Part shown: in pieces, positions 1 to 15,966 of the stretch
How the letters are laid out: the number at the start of each line of letters is the position of its first letter
Numbering within the stretch: the stretch's first letter is position 1
DNA from: Deinococcales bacterium
GTDB taxonomy: Bacteria; Deinococcota; Deinococci; Deinococcales; Trueperaceae
Reading direction: 5' to 3'
NCBI GenBank assembly: GCA_012515535.1
Contig: JAAYYF010000139.1
Coordinates: 1-64,000 of the forward strand
DNA length: 64,000 nucleotides
Notes under the pieces: model-generated
Seen by the model: only the letters and a program-made list of their open reading frames with translations
The model's database searches: none
What the model was told of the DNA's origin: nothing
Program-made: the position numbers and the translations under genes

Positions 1-29
1 ACCACGACCACGAGGGCCACCAGCACTGA
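1..29 (+). CDS. C-terminal end of an upstream protein, probably trigger factor
   Basis: The frame starting at base 3 reads HDHEGHQH and stops with TGA at 27-29. Only this His-rich tail is visible, so the protein cannot be identified from its sequence. A trigger factor gene commonly precedes clpP-clpX in bacteria, and that context is the only basis for the guess. Confidence 0.5.
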
Positions 30-72
30 GCCCCGCAGCGGCCAAGCCGCTGACGTGACGCGTGAGCGAAGC

Positions 73-97
73 CGGCCCCGGCCCCGTGCCGGGGCCG
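73..97 (+). terminator. GC-rich hairpin after the upstream gene
   Basis: A perfect 10-bp stem (73-82 with 88-97) closes a 5-base loop 44 bases after the upstream stop codon. There is no T-run after it, so it may act with Rho or protect the 3' end of the mRNA. Confidence 0.5.
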
Positions 98-143
98 ACG
101 CGTAGCGTGGCGCGCGCGTCGCCGTGCCCGGCGAGCCGGATGC

Positions 144-149
144 TACGCT
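144..149 (+). promoter_or_regulatory. Candidate -10 box for clpP
   Basis: TACGCT ends 8 bases before the clpP ATG at 158, with no Shine-Dalgarno sequence in between. This resembles the near-leaderless arrangement seen at several other genes in the window. No convincing -35 box is visible. Confidence 0.4.
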
Positions 150-157
150 GAGCGCAT

Positions 158-765
158 ATGCCGCTCATCCCGTACGTCATCGAGCAGACCGGCCGCGGGG
201 AACGGACCTACGACGTCTACAGCCGCCTGCTGAAGGAACGCATCATCTTCCTCGGCTCGGCGATCGACTCCGAGGTCGCCAACGTCGTCACGGCCCAGCT
301 GCTGCTCCTCGACTCGCAGTCGAGCGAGCAGCCCATCAACCTGTTCATCAACAGCCCCGGCGGCGAGGTGTACGCGGGGCTCGCCATCTACGACGTCATG
401 CAGTACATCTCGGCGCCGGTGCACACCAACTGCGTCGGCATCGCCATGTCGATGGCGTCGGTCATCCTGATGGCCGGCACGCAGGGCAACCGCGTGGCGC
501 TGCCGCACAGCCGCATCATGATCCACGCCGGCTCGGCCGGCTTCCCGCGGGCCAGCCTCCCCGACCTCGAGGTGCAGGCGCGCGAGTTCCTCGACGTGCG
601 CGACATGCTCGAGGAGATCTACCACCGCCACACGGGCCGCCCCAAGGAGCAGCTGCGCAAGGACATGGAGCGCGACTACTTCATGTCGCCGGCGCAGGCG
701 CAGGAGTACGGCCTCATCGACCGGGTGGTGGAGCCGCGCCAGATCAAGCGCTTCGGGGGCGACCG

Positions 766-769
<4 letters not shown>
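158..769 (+). CDS. clpP: ATP-dependent Clp protease proteolytic subunit ClpP
   Basis: This is the serine peptidase subunit that forms the double-heptamer chamber in the cytoplasm and degrades proteins unfolded by ClpX. The 203-residue length is normal for the family. The catalytic triad is visible: S98 in GIAMSMAS, H123 in RIMIHAG and D173 in ERDYF. The [11 protein letters not shown] segment before the nucleophile is also typical. The stretch after the His reads GSAGF instead of the more common QPLGG. The last bases overlap the clpX start by 4 bases (GTGA), so the two subunits are translationally coupled. Confidence 0.97.
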
Positions 770-1986
<1,217 letters not shown>

Positions 1987-1996
1987 CAGGAAGACC

Positions 1997-2024
1997 GACG
2001 CCGGCAGCGGCCGCTGCCGGCGTC
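1997..2024. terminator. Bidirectional hairpin between clpX and the cysteine desulfurase gene
   Basis: The 28 bases form a perfect palindrome (arms 1997-2010 and 2011-2024) located between the stop codons of two convergent genes. It can therefore serve both transcripts. C-rich rather than T-rich sequence follows. Confidence 0.65.
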
Positions 2025-2052
2025 TCCCCCGTCGCGACCGCCCGCGTGAGCC

Positions 2053-3225
2053 TCAGGCGTCGGCGGCGTGCGGCCGGCTGCGCGCCACCGCGCCAGCGAG
2101 GCGCCGCACGCCCTCGATCGCCTCGGCCTCGCTGGTGGTGCGCCCGAAGCTGAAGCGCAGGCTGGCCTTGGCCTGCGCGCGGCTCAGCCCCATCGCCAGC
2201 AGCACGTGGCTGGGGTCGAGGCTGCCCGCCGAGCAGGCGGAGCCGGCGCTGGCGTACACCCCCGCCTCGTCGAGCAGCATCAGCAGCGTCTCGCCGTCGG
2301 CCCCCTCTATCCGCAGGTTGCTGTGCTTGACGCTGCGCGGCGCCCCGGCGCCGTTGACGCTCACGCCCGGCAGGCGCGACGCCTCCGCCTCGAAGCGCGC
2401 CTGCAGGCGCGCCAGGCGCTCGCGCTCGGCGGGCTGCGCCGCCACCGCGAGCTCGGCCGCCACGCCGAAGCCGGCGATGGCCGCGAGGTTGTGGGTACCG
2501 GGCCGGTGGCCGCGCTCCTGCTCGCCGCCCGCCAGCAGCGGCGGCAGCTCGAGCCCCTCGCGCAGCACCAGCGCGCCCACGCCCTTGGGGCCGTTGACCT
2601 TGTGCGCCGACAGGGTGAGCAGGTCGGCGCCGGTGGCGGCGAGGCTCACCGGCTCCACCCCCAGCCCCTGCACCGCGTCGCACAGGTAGAGGGCGCCGTG
2701 GGCGTGCGCCAGCTCGGCCACGGCCGCGGCGTCGGTGAGCACGCCGGTCTCGTTGTTCACCAGCATCAGCGCCACCAGCGCGGTGCCGCCGCGCGTCGCC
2801 TGCTCCGCGAGCGCGGCCGCCAGCGCCTCGAGCGCCAGCGCGCCGTCGGGGCGCGGGGCGAGGAAGAGCACGTCGCGGCCCGCCTCGGCCAGCCGCTTCG
2901 CGGCCGTGAGCACCGCCGGGTGCTCGGTGGCGCCCACGACCAGGCCGCCCGGGCGGCTGCCCATGACGCCGAACAGCGCCTGGTTGTCGGCCTCGGTGGC
3001 GCCGGAGGTGAACACGACGTCGCGCGGCCGCGCGCCGACCGCCGCCGCCAGCCGCTCGCGCGCCTCCTCCAGCGCCCGGCGGGCGCGCTGGCCCAAGCGG
3101 TGGACGCTCGAGGGGTTGCCGAACTCCTCGCGCAGGAACGGTAGCATCGCCTCCAGCACGCGTTCGTCGACGGGGGTGGTGGCGGCGTGGTCGAGGTAGA
3201 CCGCGCCTCCGTGCGTGTGCTCCAT
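2053..3225 (-). CDS. Cysteine desulfurase, NifS/IscS class
   Basis: This PLP enzyme takes sulfur from cysteine for Fe-S clusters and thiolation. The protein is 390 residues from the ATG at 3225, which begins 2 bases after the stop of the Rrf2 regulator gene. H102 in TEHPAV stacks on PLP, K209 in LSAHKVNGPKG is the Schiff-base lysine, and C331 in SAGSACSAG is the persulfide cysteine on the mobile loop. Upstream in-frame sequence is rejected because it overlaps the regulator gene. Pairing with an Rrf2 regulator suggests that expression follows Fe-S demand. No scaffold gene (iscU or sufU) follows it here, so iscS rather than a SUF-linked role is not certain. Confidence 0.93.
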   Translation of the reverse strand: MEHTHGGAVYLDHAATTPVDERVLEAMLPFLREEFGNPSSVHRLGQRARRALEEARERLAAAVGARPRDVVFTSGATEADNQALFGVMGSRPGGLVVGATEHPAVLTAAKRLAEAGRDVLFLAPRPDGALALEALAAALAEQATRGGTALVALMLVNNETGVLTDAAAVAELAHAHGALYLCDAVQGLGVEPVSLAATGADLLTLSAHKVNGPKGVGALVLREGLELPPLLAGGEQERGHRPGTHNLAAIAGFGVAAELAVAAQPAERERLARLQARFEAEASRLPGVSVNGAGAPRSVKHSNLRIEGADGETLLMLLDEAGVYASAGSACSAGSLDPSHVLLAMGLSRAQAKASLRFSFGRTTSEAEAIEGVRRLAGAVARSRPHAADA

Positions 3226-3227
3226 GG

Positions 3228-3677
3228 TCAGTCTTCCGCGCCGAGGTACTGGGGCAGGGGGTGGCCGTCGATCAGCATGCGCTGCTCCACCAGGTCGGCG
3301 AGGGTGGTGGTGCGCAGCACGTCGCGCACGGCGCTGTCGACGCGGCGCCACAGGCTCTCGGTGGAGCAGCGGCCGGTGCGCATGCAGTTGGTGGCGTCGT
3401 CGATGCAGCGGACCGGCGCCACGCTGCCCTCGAGCAGCTCGACGACCTCGAGCGCGTCGATCTCGTCGAGCGGGCGCGCCAGCTTGTAGCCGCCGCGCGC
3501 GCCGCGCACCGAGTCGACGATGCCGGCGCGCCGCAGCAGCGCGAAGATCTGCTCCAGGTACTGGTGGCTGATCAGCTGCCGCTCGGCGATGGTCTTGAGG
3601 CTGACGGGCTCGCCGCCCCAGGTGGCGACCTCGACCAGTGCCCGCATGCCGTACTGCGCTTTAGTTGAGACCCACAT
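3228..3677 (-). CDS. Rrf2-family transcriptional regulator (IscR-like)
   Basis: This 149-residue winged-helix repressor has the usual layout: STKAQYGMRALVEVA opening, recognition region SLKTIAERQLISHQYLEQI, and wing VRGARGGYKLA. Three cysteines, C91, C98 and C104, match the cluster-ligating triad of IscR. Position 107 is Glu where IscR has a His ligand, so the cluster chemistry may differ. It is the first gene of an operon with the cysteine desulfurase, and a palindrome just downstream of its promoter suggests autoregulation. Confidence 0.92.
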   Translation of the reverse strand: MWVSTKAQYGMRALVEVATWGGEPVSLKTIAERQLISHQYLEQIFALLRRAGIVDSVRGARGGYKLARPLDEIDALEVVELLEGSVAPVRCIDDATNCMRTGRCSTESLWRRVDSAVRDVLRTTTLADLVEQRMLIDGHPLPQYLGAED

Positions 3678-3764
3678 GCCTCGCTACCCTCTCAGTCGAG
3701 AACAGCCTAACCCCTGGCCGGCCCGCGCCTGAGCGGATGGCCGACGACCGGCGCCTCGTGCACA

Positions 3765-3783
3765 ACTCGGAACGGTTCCGGGT
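3765..3783. promoter_or_regulatory. Candidate operator for the Rrf2 regulator
   Basis: Two 9-base arms flank one central base with a single mismatch; the core CGGAACGGTTCCG at 3768-3780 is a perfect palindrome. It lies just inside the predicted transcript start of the rrf2-desulfurase operon, where a repressor would block transcription. Confidence 0.45.
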
Positions 3784-3793
3784 AACACCCGGG

Positions 3794-3822
3794 AGTATAG
3801 CCAGCGCCGCGCGCACGGTCAA
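3794..3822 (-). promoter_or_regulatory. Sigma-70 type promoter of the rrf2-cysteine desulfurase operon
   Basis: Read on the minus strand, TTGACC (3817-3822) and TATACT (3794-3799) are separated by exactly 17 bases. The start of the regulator gene is about 110 bases downstream. Confidence 0.75.
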
Positions 3823-3846
3823 CGCGGCCGGGCACCGGCCGCGCGC

Positions 3847-4434
3847 TCAGCGCTCGCCCTGCAGGTAGGGAAGCGGGTCGACGGCGGCGCCCTCGAAGCG
3901 GATCTCGAAGTGCAGGTGCGGGCCCGTCGAGGCGCCCGTGCTGCCCACGGCGCCGATCACGTCGCCCTGCCGCACGGCGTCGCCGGCCGCCACCGCGAAG
4001 CTGCTCAGGTGGGCGTAGCGCGTCTCGGCCCCGTCGCCGTGGTCGATCACCACCACGTAGCCGTAGGTGCCCCACCAGCCGGCGCGGGTGACGACCCCCG
4101 AGCGGGCGGCCACCACCGCCGTGCCGCTGGCGGCGGCCAGGTCGATGCCCGCGTGGAAGCGGTTGCCGTTCACGGCGATGTTGCGCCAGCCGTAGCCCGA
4201 GGAGAGCCGGCCGGCGACGGGCGTCACGAAGCCGCTCTCCCACCACTCGAGCGCCGCCAGCGCCGCCACCGCCTCGGGCAGGAGCGCCAGCTGCGCCTCG
4301 CGCAGGCGCGCGGTCTCGGCCGCGGCGGCGTCGGCCGCCTGCCCCCGCGCCGGGACGGCGGCCAGCAGCAGCGCGCACGCCACCACGAGCGAGGGCGCCC
4401 AGCGCGCGGTGTCGCGGCTGGGCGCCCTGGTCAT
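3847..4434 (-). CDS. Secreted M23 family peptidase
   Basis: This 195-residue protein starts at the ATG at 4434 and has a basic, hydrophobic signal peptide (SLVVACALLLAAVPARGQA). The LytM-type domain carries the zinc ligands H94 and D98 (FHAGIDLA) and H175 in HLHF, plus H142 in RYAHLS. It should cut or remodel cell-wall peptides outside the membrane. The short region before the domain lacks the long coiled coil of NlpD/EnvC activators. It follows rho by 23 bases in the same direction and is probably cotranscribed. Confidence 0.9.
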   Translation of the reverse strand: MTRAPSRDTARWAPSLVVACALLLAAVPARGQAADAAAAETARLREAQLALLPEAVAALAALEWWESGFVTPVAGRLSSGYGWRNIAVNGNRFHAGIDLAAASGTAVVAARSGVVTRAGWWGTYGYVVVIDHGDGAETRYAHLSSFAVAAGDAVRQGDVIGAVGSTGASTGPHLHFEIRFEGAAVDPLPYLQGER

Positions 4435-4457
4435 GCGTGCGGGGCTCGCCCCTCGGC

Positions 4458-6131
<1,674 letters not shown>

Positions 6132-6350
6132 CCCATCTCCGTTCCCACGACAGCGTGGGTCGTTGCCCGCGAACGGCGGGCTTGGTGGTACTCGTCGGCT
6201 CCAGAGCAGATCAGCTTCGGCTCGCCTGGATGACGCAGGTCCGGCATGGATGACCACGGGTGCCGAACCGGAAGAGCGGAGGCGTGATCCTGTTTTGCTA
6301 GGAAGGGCAGCAGGTCTGATTGACGTACTCCGTTGCTGCTGCTAGCGTTG
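6132..6350 (-). other. Long 5' leader of rho
   Basis: No gene is supported between the rho start and its promoter. The roughly 215-base leader would be a natural place for Rho autoregulation, but no defined structure beyond short GC-rich inverted repeats is evident. Confidence 0.5.
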
Positions 6351-6380
6351 AGTATACGCGCTTTCGCTTTCTCTTGTAAA
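6351..6380 (-). promoter_or_regulatory. Sigma-70 type promoter of rho
   Basis: On the minus strand TTTACA (6375-6380) and TATACT (6351-6356) are spaced by 18 bases. This is one of the closest consensus matches in the window. Confidence 0.75.
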
Positions 6381-6391
6381 GCGCAGGCGCC

Positions 6392-6415
6392 GGTGATGAT
6401 GTGAGTTTCATCACC
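6392..6415. other. Perfect 8-bp hairpin between the rho promoter and the ileS leader
   Basis: GGTGATGA (6392-6399) and TCATCACC (6408-6415) form a perfect inverted repeat with an 8-base spacer. It lies upstream of both divergent transcripts. It could be an operator or the first element of the ileS leader; nothing decides between these. Confidence 0.35.
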
Positions 6416-6429
6416 TTCCCGCGGGACCC

Positions 6430-6744
6430 ACGGCGTGGGCGTCCGCGGATGGCTGCGACGGGAACAGGCCGCTCGCGAGTCTGCCCCACAGCGAGCCGGG
6501 GACGGTGAGAGCCCGGCGGTGCAAGGCGCGGACCGGTATCCTCCCCGAGCCGCTCCCCGAAAGGGCGCGCGCCATCGCGCGCGGCCGAGTAGACGGAGCC
6601 GCGCGGCGCGCGTCACAGCGCCAGGCTGTCGAGGGCAGCCGCTGAGGCCGGAGCACCGGCGAAGTTGGGTGGTACCGCGCTCCCCAGGCGCCCCAACGGT
6701 GACCCGTGAGGGGCGCTTCGTCGTCTCCCGGGTCCGAACGGGAG
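6430..6744 (+). promoter_or_regulatory. T-box riboswitch controlling ileS
   Basis: The leader contains the diagnostic T-box sequence GGGTGGTACCGCG at 6667-6679. The UGGN bulge is TGGT (6670-6673), which would pair with a tRNA 3' end carrying discriminator A, as tRNA-Ile does. A stem I distal element (GGTGAGAGCCCGG) sits near 6504-6516 and an ATC isoleucine codon lies at 6538-6540 where a specifier is expected. The antiterminator stem 6664-6669/6692-6697 competes with a hairpin 6688-6694/6710-6716. Only a weak T tract follows, and a second hairpin (6725-6730/6739-6744) covers a possible ribosome-binding site, so translational control is likely. The 5' boundary is approximate. Confidence 0.85.
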
Positions 6745-6757
6745 AGTGGTGAGCGCG

Positions 6758-11168
<4,411 letters not shown>

Positions 11169-11175
11169 CCCCCGC

Positions 11176-12372
<1,197 letters not shown>

Positions 12373-12375
12373 GCC

Positions 12376-13011
12376 TTGCGGGGCGACGCGCTCTTCTACC
12401 TCGACAAGCAACGCTTCGGAGCCACGTCGGCGGTCCCCGCCGACGTGGCCAACCTCGACGGCGACTACACCTACCTCAGCCATGGCTACTACGCCTCGCT
12501 CGACGCCGAGCAGGCCGGGGTCGTGGTGCTCCCCACCACCGCCGAGGCGCTCGACGCCTACGTCGTGGCGATCGCCATGGAGCGAGCGCGCGCGGCCGGC
12601 ATCGCCGTCCCCGAGCATCAGATCGTCGTCGACCGCTTCCCCGCCCCGCCCCTGATGGCGTACCCCATCAACCCGTTCACGCTCACCGGCGAGCTGCTGC
12701 TCGACGACGCCACCATCGAGGCGCGCCGCAAGGGGCTCACCTACACCGGCAAGTACGCCGTGCTGGCCCAGACGCTGCCGCCCGACTACCGCATCGACCT
12801 GCTCAAGGTCGTGCTGGGCCGGGCGCTGGTGCCGCAGTACGAGGGGTTCGCCGCGCGGCTCTTCGAGGCGTTCCGCCTGCCGCTCATGCGCGTGCGCGTG
12901 ATCGTCACGCCCAAGGAGTTCATGCTCTCGGCCATCGAACCGCTGCCGTTCGACCAGCTCGCCAGCGAGGAGCGCGCGCTCCTGGAGGGCCTGGGCACGT
13001 GGCGCGCCTAG
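12376..13011 (+). CDS. RLAN-domain protein (N-terminal partner of a RimK-like ligase)
   Basis: The 211-residue product resembles the RLAN domain usually fused in front of RimK-like ATP-grasp ligases: a GDYTYLSHGYYASLDAEQAG core followed by a long helical part. Here it is a separate gene, and the ATP-grasp domain follows as a second gene overlapping by 13 bases. The TTG at 12376 is the first possible start after the pgk stop and no ATG lies near the N-terminus, so the start is uncertain. The domain's biochemical role is not established. It probably acts with the next gene's product in a two-subunit ligase. Confidence 0.75.
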   Translation: MRGDALFYLDKQRFGATSAVPADVANLDGDYTYLSHGYYASLDAEQAGVVVLPTTAEALDAYVVAIAMERARAAGIAVPEHQIVVDRFPAPPLMAYPINPFTLTGELLLDDATIEARRKGLTYTGKYAVLAQTLPPDYRIDLLKVVLGRALVPQYEGFAARLFEAFRLPLMRVRVIVTPKEFMLSAIEPLPFDQLASEERALLEGLGTWRA

Positions 13012-13874
13012 CCGTCTTCACCGAGCGCTACACCATCCGCTCCAGCGTCGAGCTCACCGCCCTGACCAACTTCCGCCTGGCGGCGTTCGAGCAGGGGCAC
13101 GAGCTCGACTTCCTGTTCAAGTCCGAGCTCAAGTACATCCGCAACTACGACGGCATCCTCATCCGCGCCCTCACCGACCCGCTGAACACCAGCTACGTGG
13201 TGGCGCGCCACGCCGAGATGCTCGGCAAGCGCGTGCTCGACCACTCGAGCGCCATCCTGATCTGCTGCGACAAGGTGAACATGTACCGCCGCCTGGAGGC
13301 GCGCGGGGTGCCCATCCCCGAGACACGCTACCTGGCCGAGAGCGACCTGACCGCGGTCACGGCCGTGCGCCTCTTCGAGGAGCTCGGCGTGCCCCTCGTG
13401 CTGAAGGCGCCCAACTCGAGCTTCAGCGCCTACGTCGACCGGGTCACGACGCCCGAGGCGTTCGTGAAGGTGGGCCGGCGCTTCCTGCGCCGCGCCGACC
13501 GCGTGGTGGTGCAGCAGTACATGCCCTCGGACTTCGACTGGCGCGTGATCACCCTGGCGGGGCGCGTGCTAGCGGTGGTGAAGTACGCCTTCGCGCCCGC
13601 GCAGTGGAAGCTGATGGACCGCACCGCCGAGGGCGAGTGGGCCAACGTGGTGGCGACCCCGCTGGCGGACGCCGACCCGCAGCTGCTGGCCACGGCGCTG
13701 GCCGCCAGCGACGCCATCGGCGAGAGCCTCTACGGCGTCGACCTCAAGGAGATCGACGGCGAGTACTACGTCATCGAGGTGAACGACAACCCCACCATCG
13801 CCGCCGGCGAGGAGGACCAGGCGAACCCCGAGATCTACGCCGAGATCATCCGTCATCTGGCTGGCGACGGCTGA
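12999..13874 (+). CDS. RimK-like ATP-grasp amide ligase
   Basis: The 291-residue protein is an ATP-grasp carboxylate-amine ligase. A pre-ATP-grasp part is followed by CDKVNMYRRL (90-99), the ATP lysine K136 in LVLKAP, DFDWRV, and the Mg-binding set D248, E260, N262 ending in YVIEVNDNP. Family members add amino acids such as glutamate to proteins, peptides or small molecules; the substrate here is unknown. The GTG at 12999 overlaps the RLAN gene by 13 bases, which implies coupled translation. Its 3' end overlaps the convergent GNAT-C39 gene by 29 bases. Confidence 0.88.
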   Translation: MARLAVFTERYTIRSSVELTALTNFRLAAFEQGHELDFLFKSELKYIRNYDGILIRALTDPLNTSYVVARHAEMLGKRVLDHSSAILICCDKVNMYRRLEARGVPIPETRYLAESDLTAVTAVRLFEELGVPLVLKAPNSSFSAYVDRVTTPEAFVKVGRRFLRRADRVVVQQYMPSDFDWRVITLAGRVLAVVKYAFAPAQWKLMDRTAEGEWANVVATPLADADPQLLATALAASDAIGESLYGVDLKEIDGEYYVIEVNDNPTIAAGEEDQANPEIYAEIIRHLAGDG

Positions 13875-14991
13875 CGCTGCCCCAGCGCTCCACCAGCACC
13901 ATCGCGCGCTGCGCCGCCTCCGGGTGACGGCAGGCGCGGTCGAACGCCTCCTTCTTCATCGCCAGGTGCACGTTGTCGGCGCGCGCCTCGCCCTCCGCCA
14001 CCAGCGGGTCGTGCAGGTAGAGGTGGTCGGCGTCGAAGCCGGTCACGACCAGCCAGCGCCCCGGCTGCTCGGGGTGCTCGCGCTCGGGGTCGAAGCCCGC
14101 CAGCAGCACCAGCGGCACCGCGCCGCGCTCCACGGCGTCGGCGGCGTCCTGGTGGTCGAAGGCGCGCACCTCCACCTTGCCGCCCAGGCCGCGCAGCTCG
14201 CGCTCGAAGCCGGCGTGCGAGATGCGCGCCACCTCGCGCGCCTCGCCCTGCAGCACGCCGTCGAACGGCACGCCCGCGTCGGGGGTCACGACGCGCGACT
14301 GGAAGCCGCGCCGCGACGCGGCCACCGCCAGGCCGTGGGCCGAGAGGCCGCCGTCGCCCTTGCGCGTGAAGGTGGTGGTGGCCTCGCGCCACAGGGCCAG
14401 CTCGAGCCAGCGGTCGAGCGGCACGGGGTAGCCGTGGTGGCGCATGGCCATCATCAGGCACGCCGAGCCGCTCGTGAAGCTGAACGACTGCGGGTGGAAC
14501 GGCACGCCGCGCACGGTGGCGCCGCCCTTCACGAAGCGCTTGCGCAGGCGCAGGGCGGCGGCGTGGTCCTGGTAGTAGTCGTCGGCGCGGCCCACCACCA
14601 CGTAGCCGGCCCGCCGGTAGAGCGCGAGCGCCGGGGCGTTCTCCTCGCGCACCTCGAGGCGCATCACCACCACGCCCCGCTCGCGCGCGCCCTCCTCGGC
14701 GGCCTCGAGCAGCGAGCGCGCGATGCCGCGGCCGCGGAAGCGCTGGTCGACGACCATCGAGTAGAGGCGCGCCGAGTCGAAGCCGCGGCGGAACAGCACC
14801 ACGGCGTCGCCTACCACCTGGCCCCCCAGCTCGGCCACCCACACCTCGGCGCTGTCGCGCGCCAGCAGGCGCGCGAAGCTGGAGCGGGCCATGCGGTCGC
14901 CCGGGAAGGCCTGCTCCAGCTCCGCCAGGGCGTCGAGGTCGCTGCGCAGCGCGCGCCGCACCCGCACGTCGGTGGCCGGTCCGTGGCTCAC
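13846..14991 (-). CDS. GNAT acetyltransferase fused to a C39-peptidase-like domain
   Basis: Residues 8-155 form a GNAT domain, with the acetyl-CoA loop RFRGRGIARSLLEA near 84-97. Residues 160-375 match the papain-like C39 family, but the catalytic Cys position is S174 (FTSGSACLMMAM) and the catalytic His position is R312 (GRWLVVTGFD). The Gln (Q168) and Asp (D328, LHDP) remain. The peptidase half may therefore be inactive or bind peptides only. Such fusions commonly sit beside RLAN/RimK ligases, as this one does. Its GTG start overlaps the etfA stop by 4 bases (GTGA), so it is translated with the ETF operon. Confidence 0.85.
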   Translation of the reverse strand: MSHGPATDVRVRRALRSDLDALAELEQAFPGDRMARSSFARLLARDSAEVWVAELGGQVVGDAVVLFRRGFDSARLYSMVVDQRFRGRGIARSLLEAAEEGARERGVVVMRLEVREENAPALALYRRAGYVVVGRADDYYQDHAAALRLRKRFVKGGATVRGVPFHPQSFSFTSGSACLMMAMRHHGYPVPLDRWLELALWREATTTFTRKGDGGLSAHGLAVAASRRGFQSRVVTPDAGVPFDGVLQGEAREVARISHAGFERELRGLGGKVEVRAFDHQDAADAVERGAVPLVLLAGFDPEREHPEQPGRWLVVTGFDADHLYLHDPLVAEGEARADNVHLAMKKEAFDRACRHPEAAQRAMVLVERWGSVSRRQPDDG

Positions 14992-15947
14992 GACCCCTGG
15001 CTCTCCTCGAGGGCGGCGGCGATGGCCGGCGCCACCTGCGCCACGTCGCCGACGATGCCGTAGTCGACGATCTTGAAGATGGGCGCGTCGGCGTCCTTGT
15101 TGACGGCCACGATCACCTTGGAGCGGTTCATGCCCGACAGGTGCTGCACGGCGCCCGAGATGCCCAGCGCCAGGTAGAGGTCGGGCGCGACCGACTTGCC
15201 GGTCTGGCCGACCTGCTCGGCGTAGGGGCGCCAGCCGGCGTCGACCACCGCGCGGGTGGCGGCGATGCCGGCCCCCAGCGCGTCGGCGAGCGGCTCGACC
15301 AGCTGGTCGAACGCCTCGGCGCTGCCCAGGCCGCGGCCGCCGGCCACCACGGCCTTGGCCTCCTCGAGCTTGACGCGCCCGCCGGCGGCGGCCGAGCGCT
15401 CCCCGACCGTCACGCGCGTGTCCTGGGCGCCGAAGGTGGGGGCGAAGGGCGCGACGCTGCCGCCCGGCTGCGCCTCCGGCAGCGGGAACACGTTGGGCTT
15501 CACGGTGACCACCGTAGCGCCGCCGCCCGCCACCTCGACGGTCTCGGTGACGCGCGCCAGGTAGCTGTAGCGCTTGGCGCGCAGCCCGCCGTCGGTGGAG
15601 ACGGCGATGACGTCCTCGAGCAGGGCAGCGCCGAGGCGCACCGCCAGGCGCGGCGCCACGCTCTGGCCGAGGCGGTTGGCGCTCATGACCACGGTGTTGG
15701 CGCCGAGCTCGGCCGCCACCTGCTGCGCGGCGGTGGTGAGGGCCTCGGCGCGCAGCGGCTCGAGCTCGGGCGCCTGCAGGCTGCGGACCTGGGGCACGTA
15801 CCCGGCCAGCTGGGCCGCGGCGGCCTCGGGGCCCACCACGGCGGCCGCGACCGGCGCGCCGCCCGCCAGCTCGCGGGCGACGGTGACCAGCTCCAGGGCG
15901 CTCTTGGGGAGGCTGCCGTTGACGGCAGCGGTGACGATGAGGATCAT
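14988..15947 (-). CDS. etfA: Electron transfer flavoprotein alpha subunit
   Basis: The 319-residue subunit binds FAD and passes electrons from acyl-CoA dehydrogenases to the respiratory chain. The FAD-binding C-terminal region is clear: [26 protein letters not shown] and [13 protein letters not shown]. It lies 19 bases after etfB in the same operon as two acyl-CoA dehydrogenases, its likely electron donors. Confidence 0.96.
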   Translation of the reverse strand: MILIVTAAVNGSLPKSALELVTVARELAGGAPVAAAVVGPEAAAAQLAGYVPQVRSLQAPELEPLRAEALTTAAQQVAAELGANTVVMSANRLGQSVAPRLAVRLGAALLEDVIAVSTDGGLRAKRYSYLARVTETVEVAGGGATVVTVKPNVFPLPEAQPGGSVAPFAPTFGAQDTRVTVGERSAAAGGRVKLEEAKAVVAGGRGLGSAEAFDQLVEPLADALGAGIAATRAVVDAGWRPYAEQVGQTGKSVAPDLYLALGISGAVQHLSGMNRSKVIVAVNKDADAPIFKIVDYGIVGDVAQVAPAIAAALEESQGS

Positions 15948-15966
15948 GCTTCTCTCCTAGCCGCTC

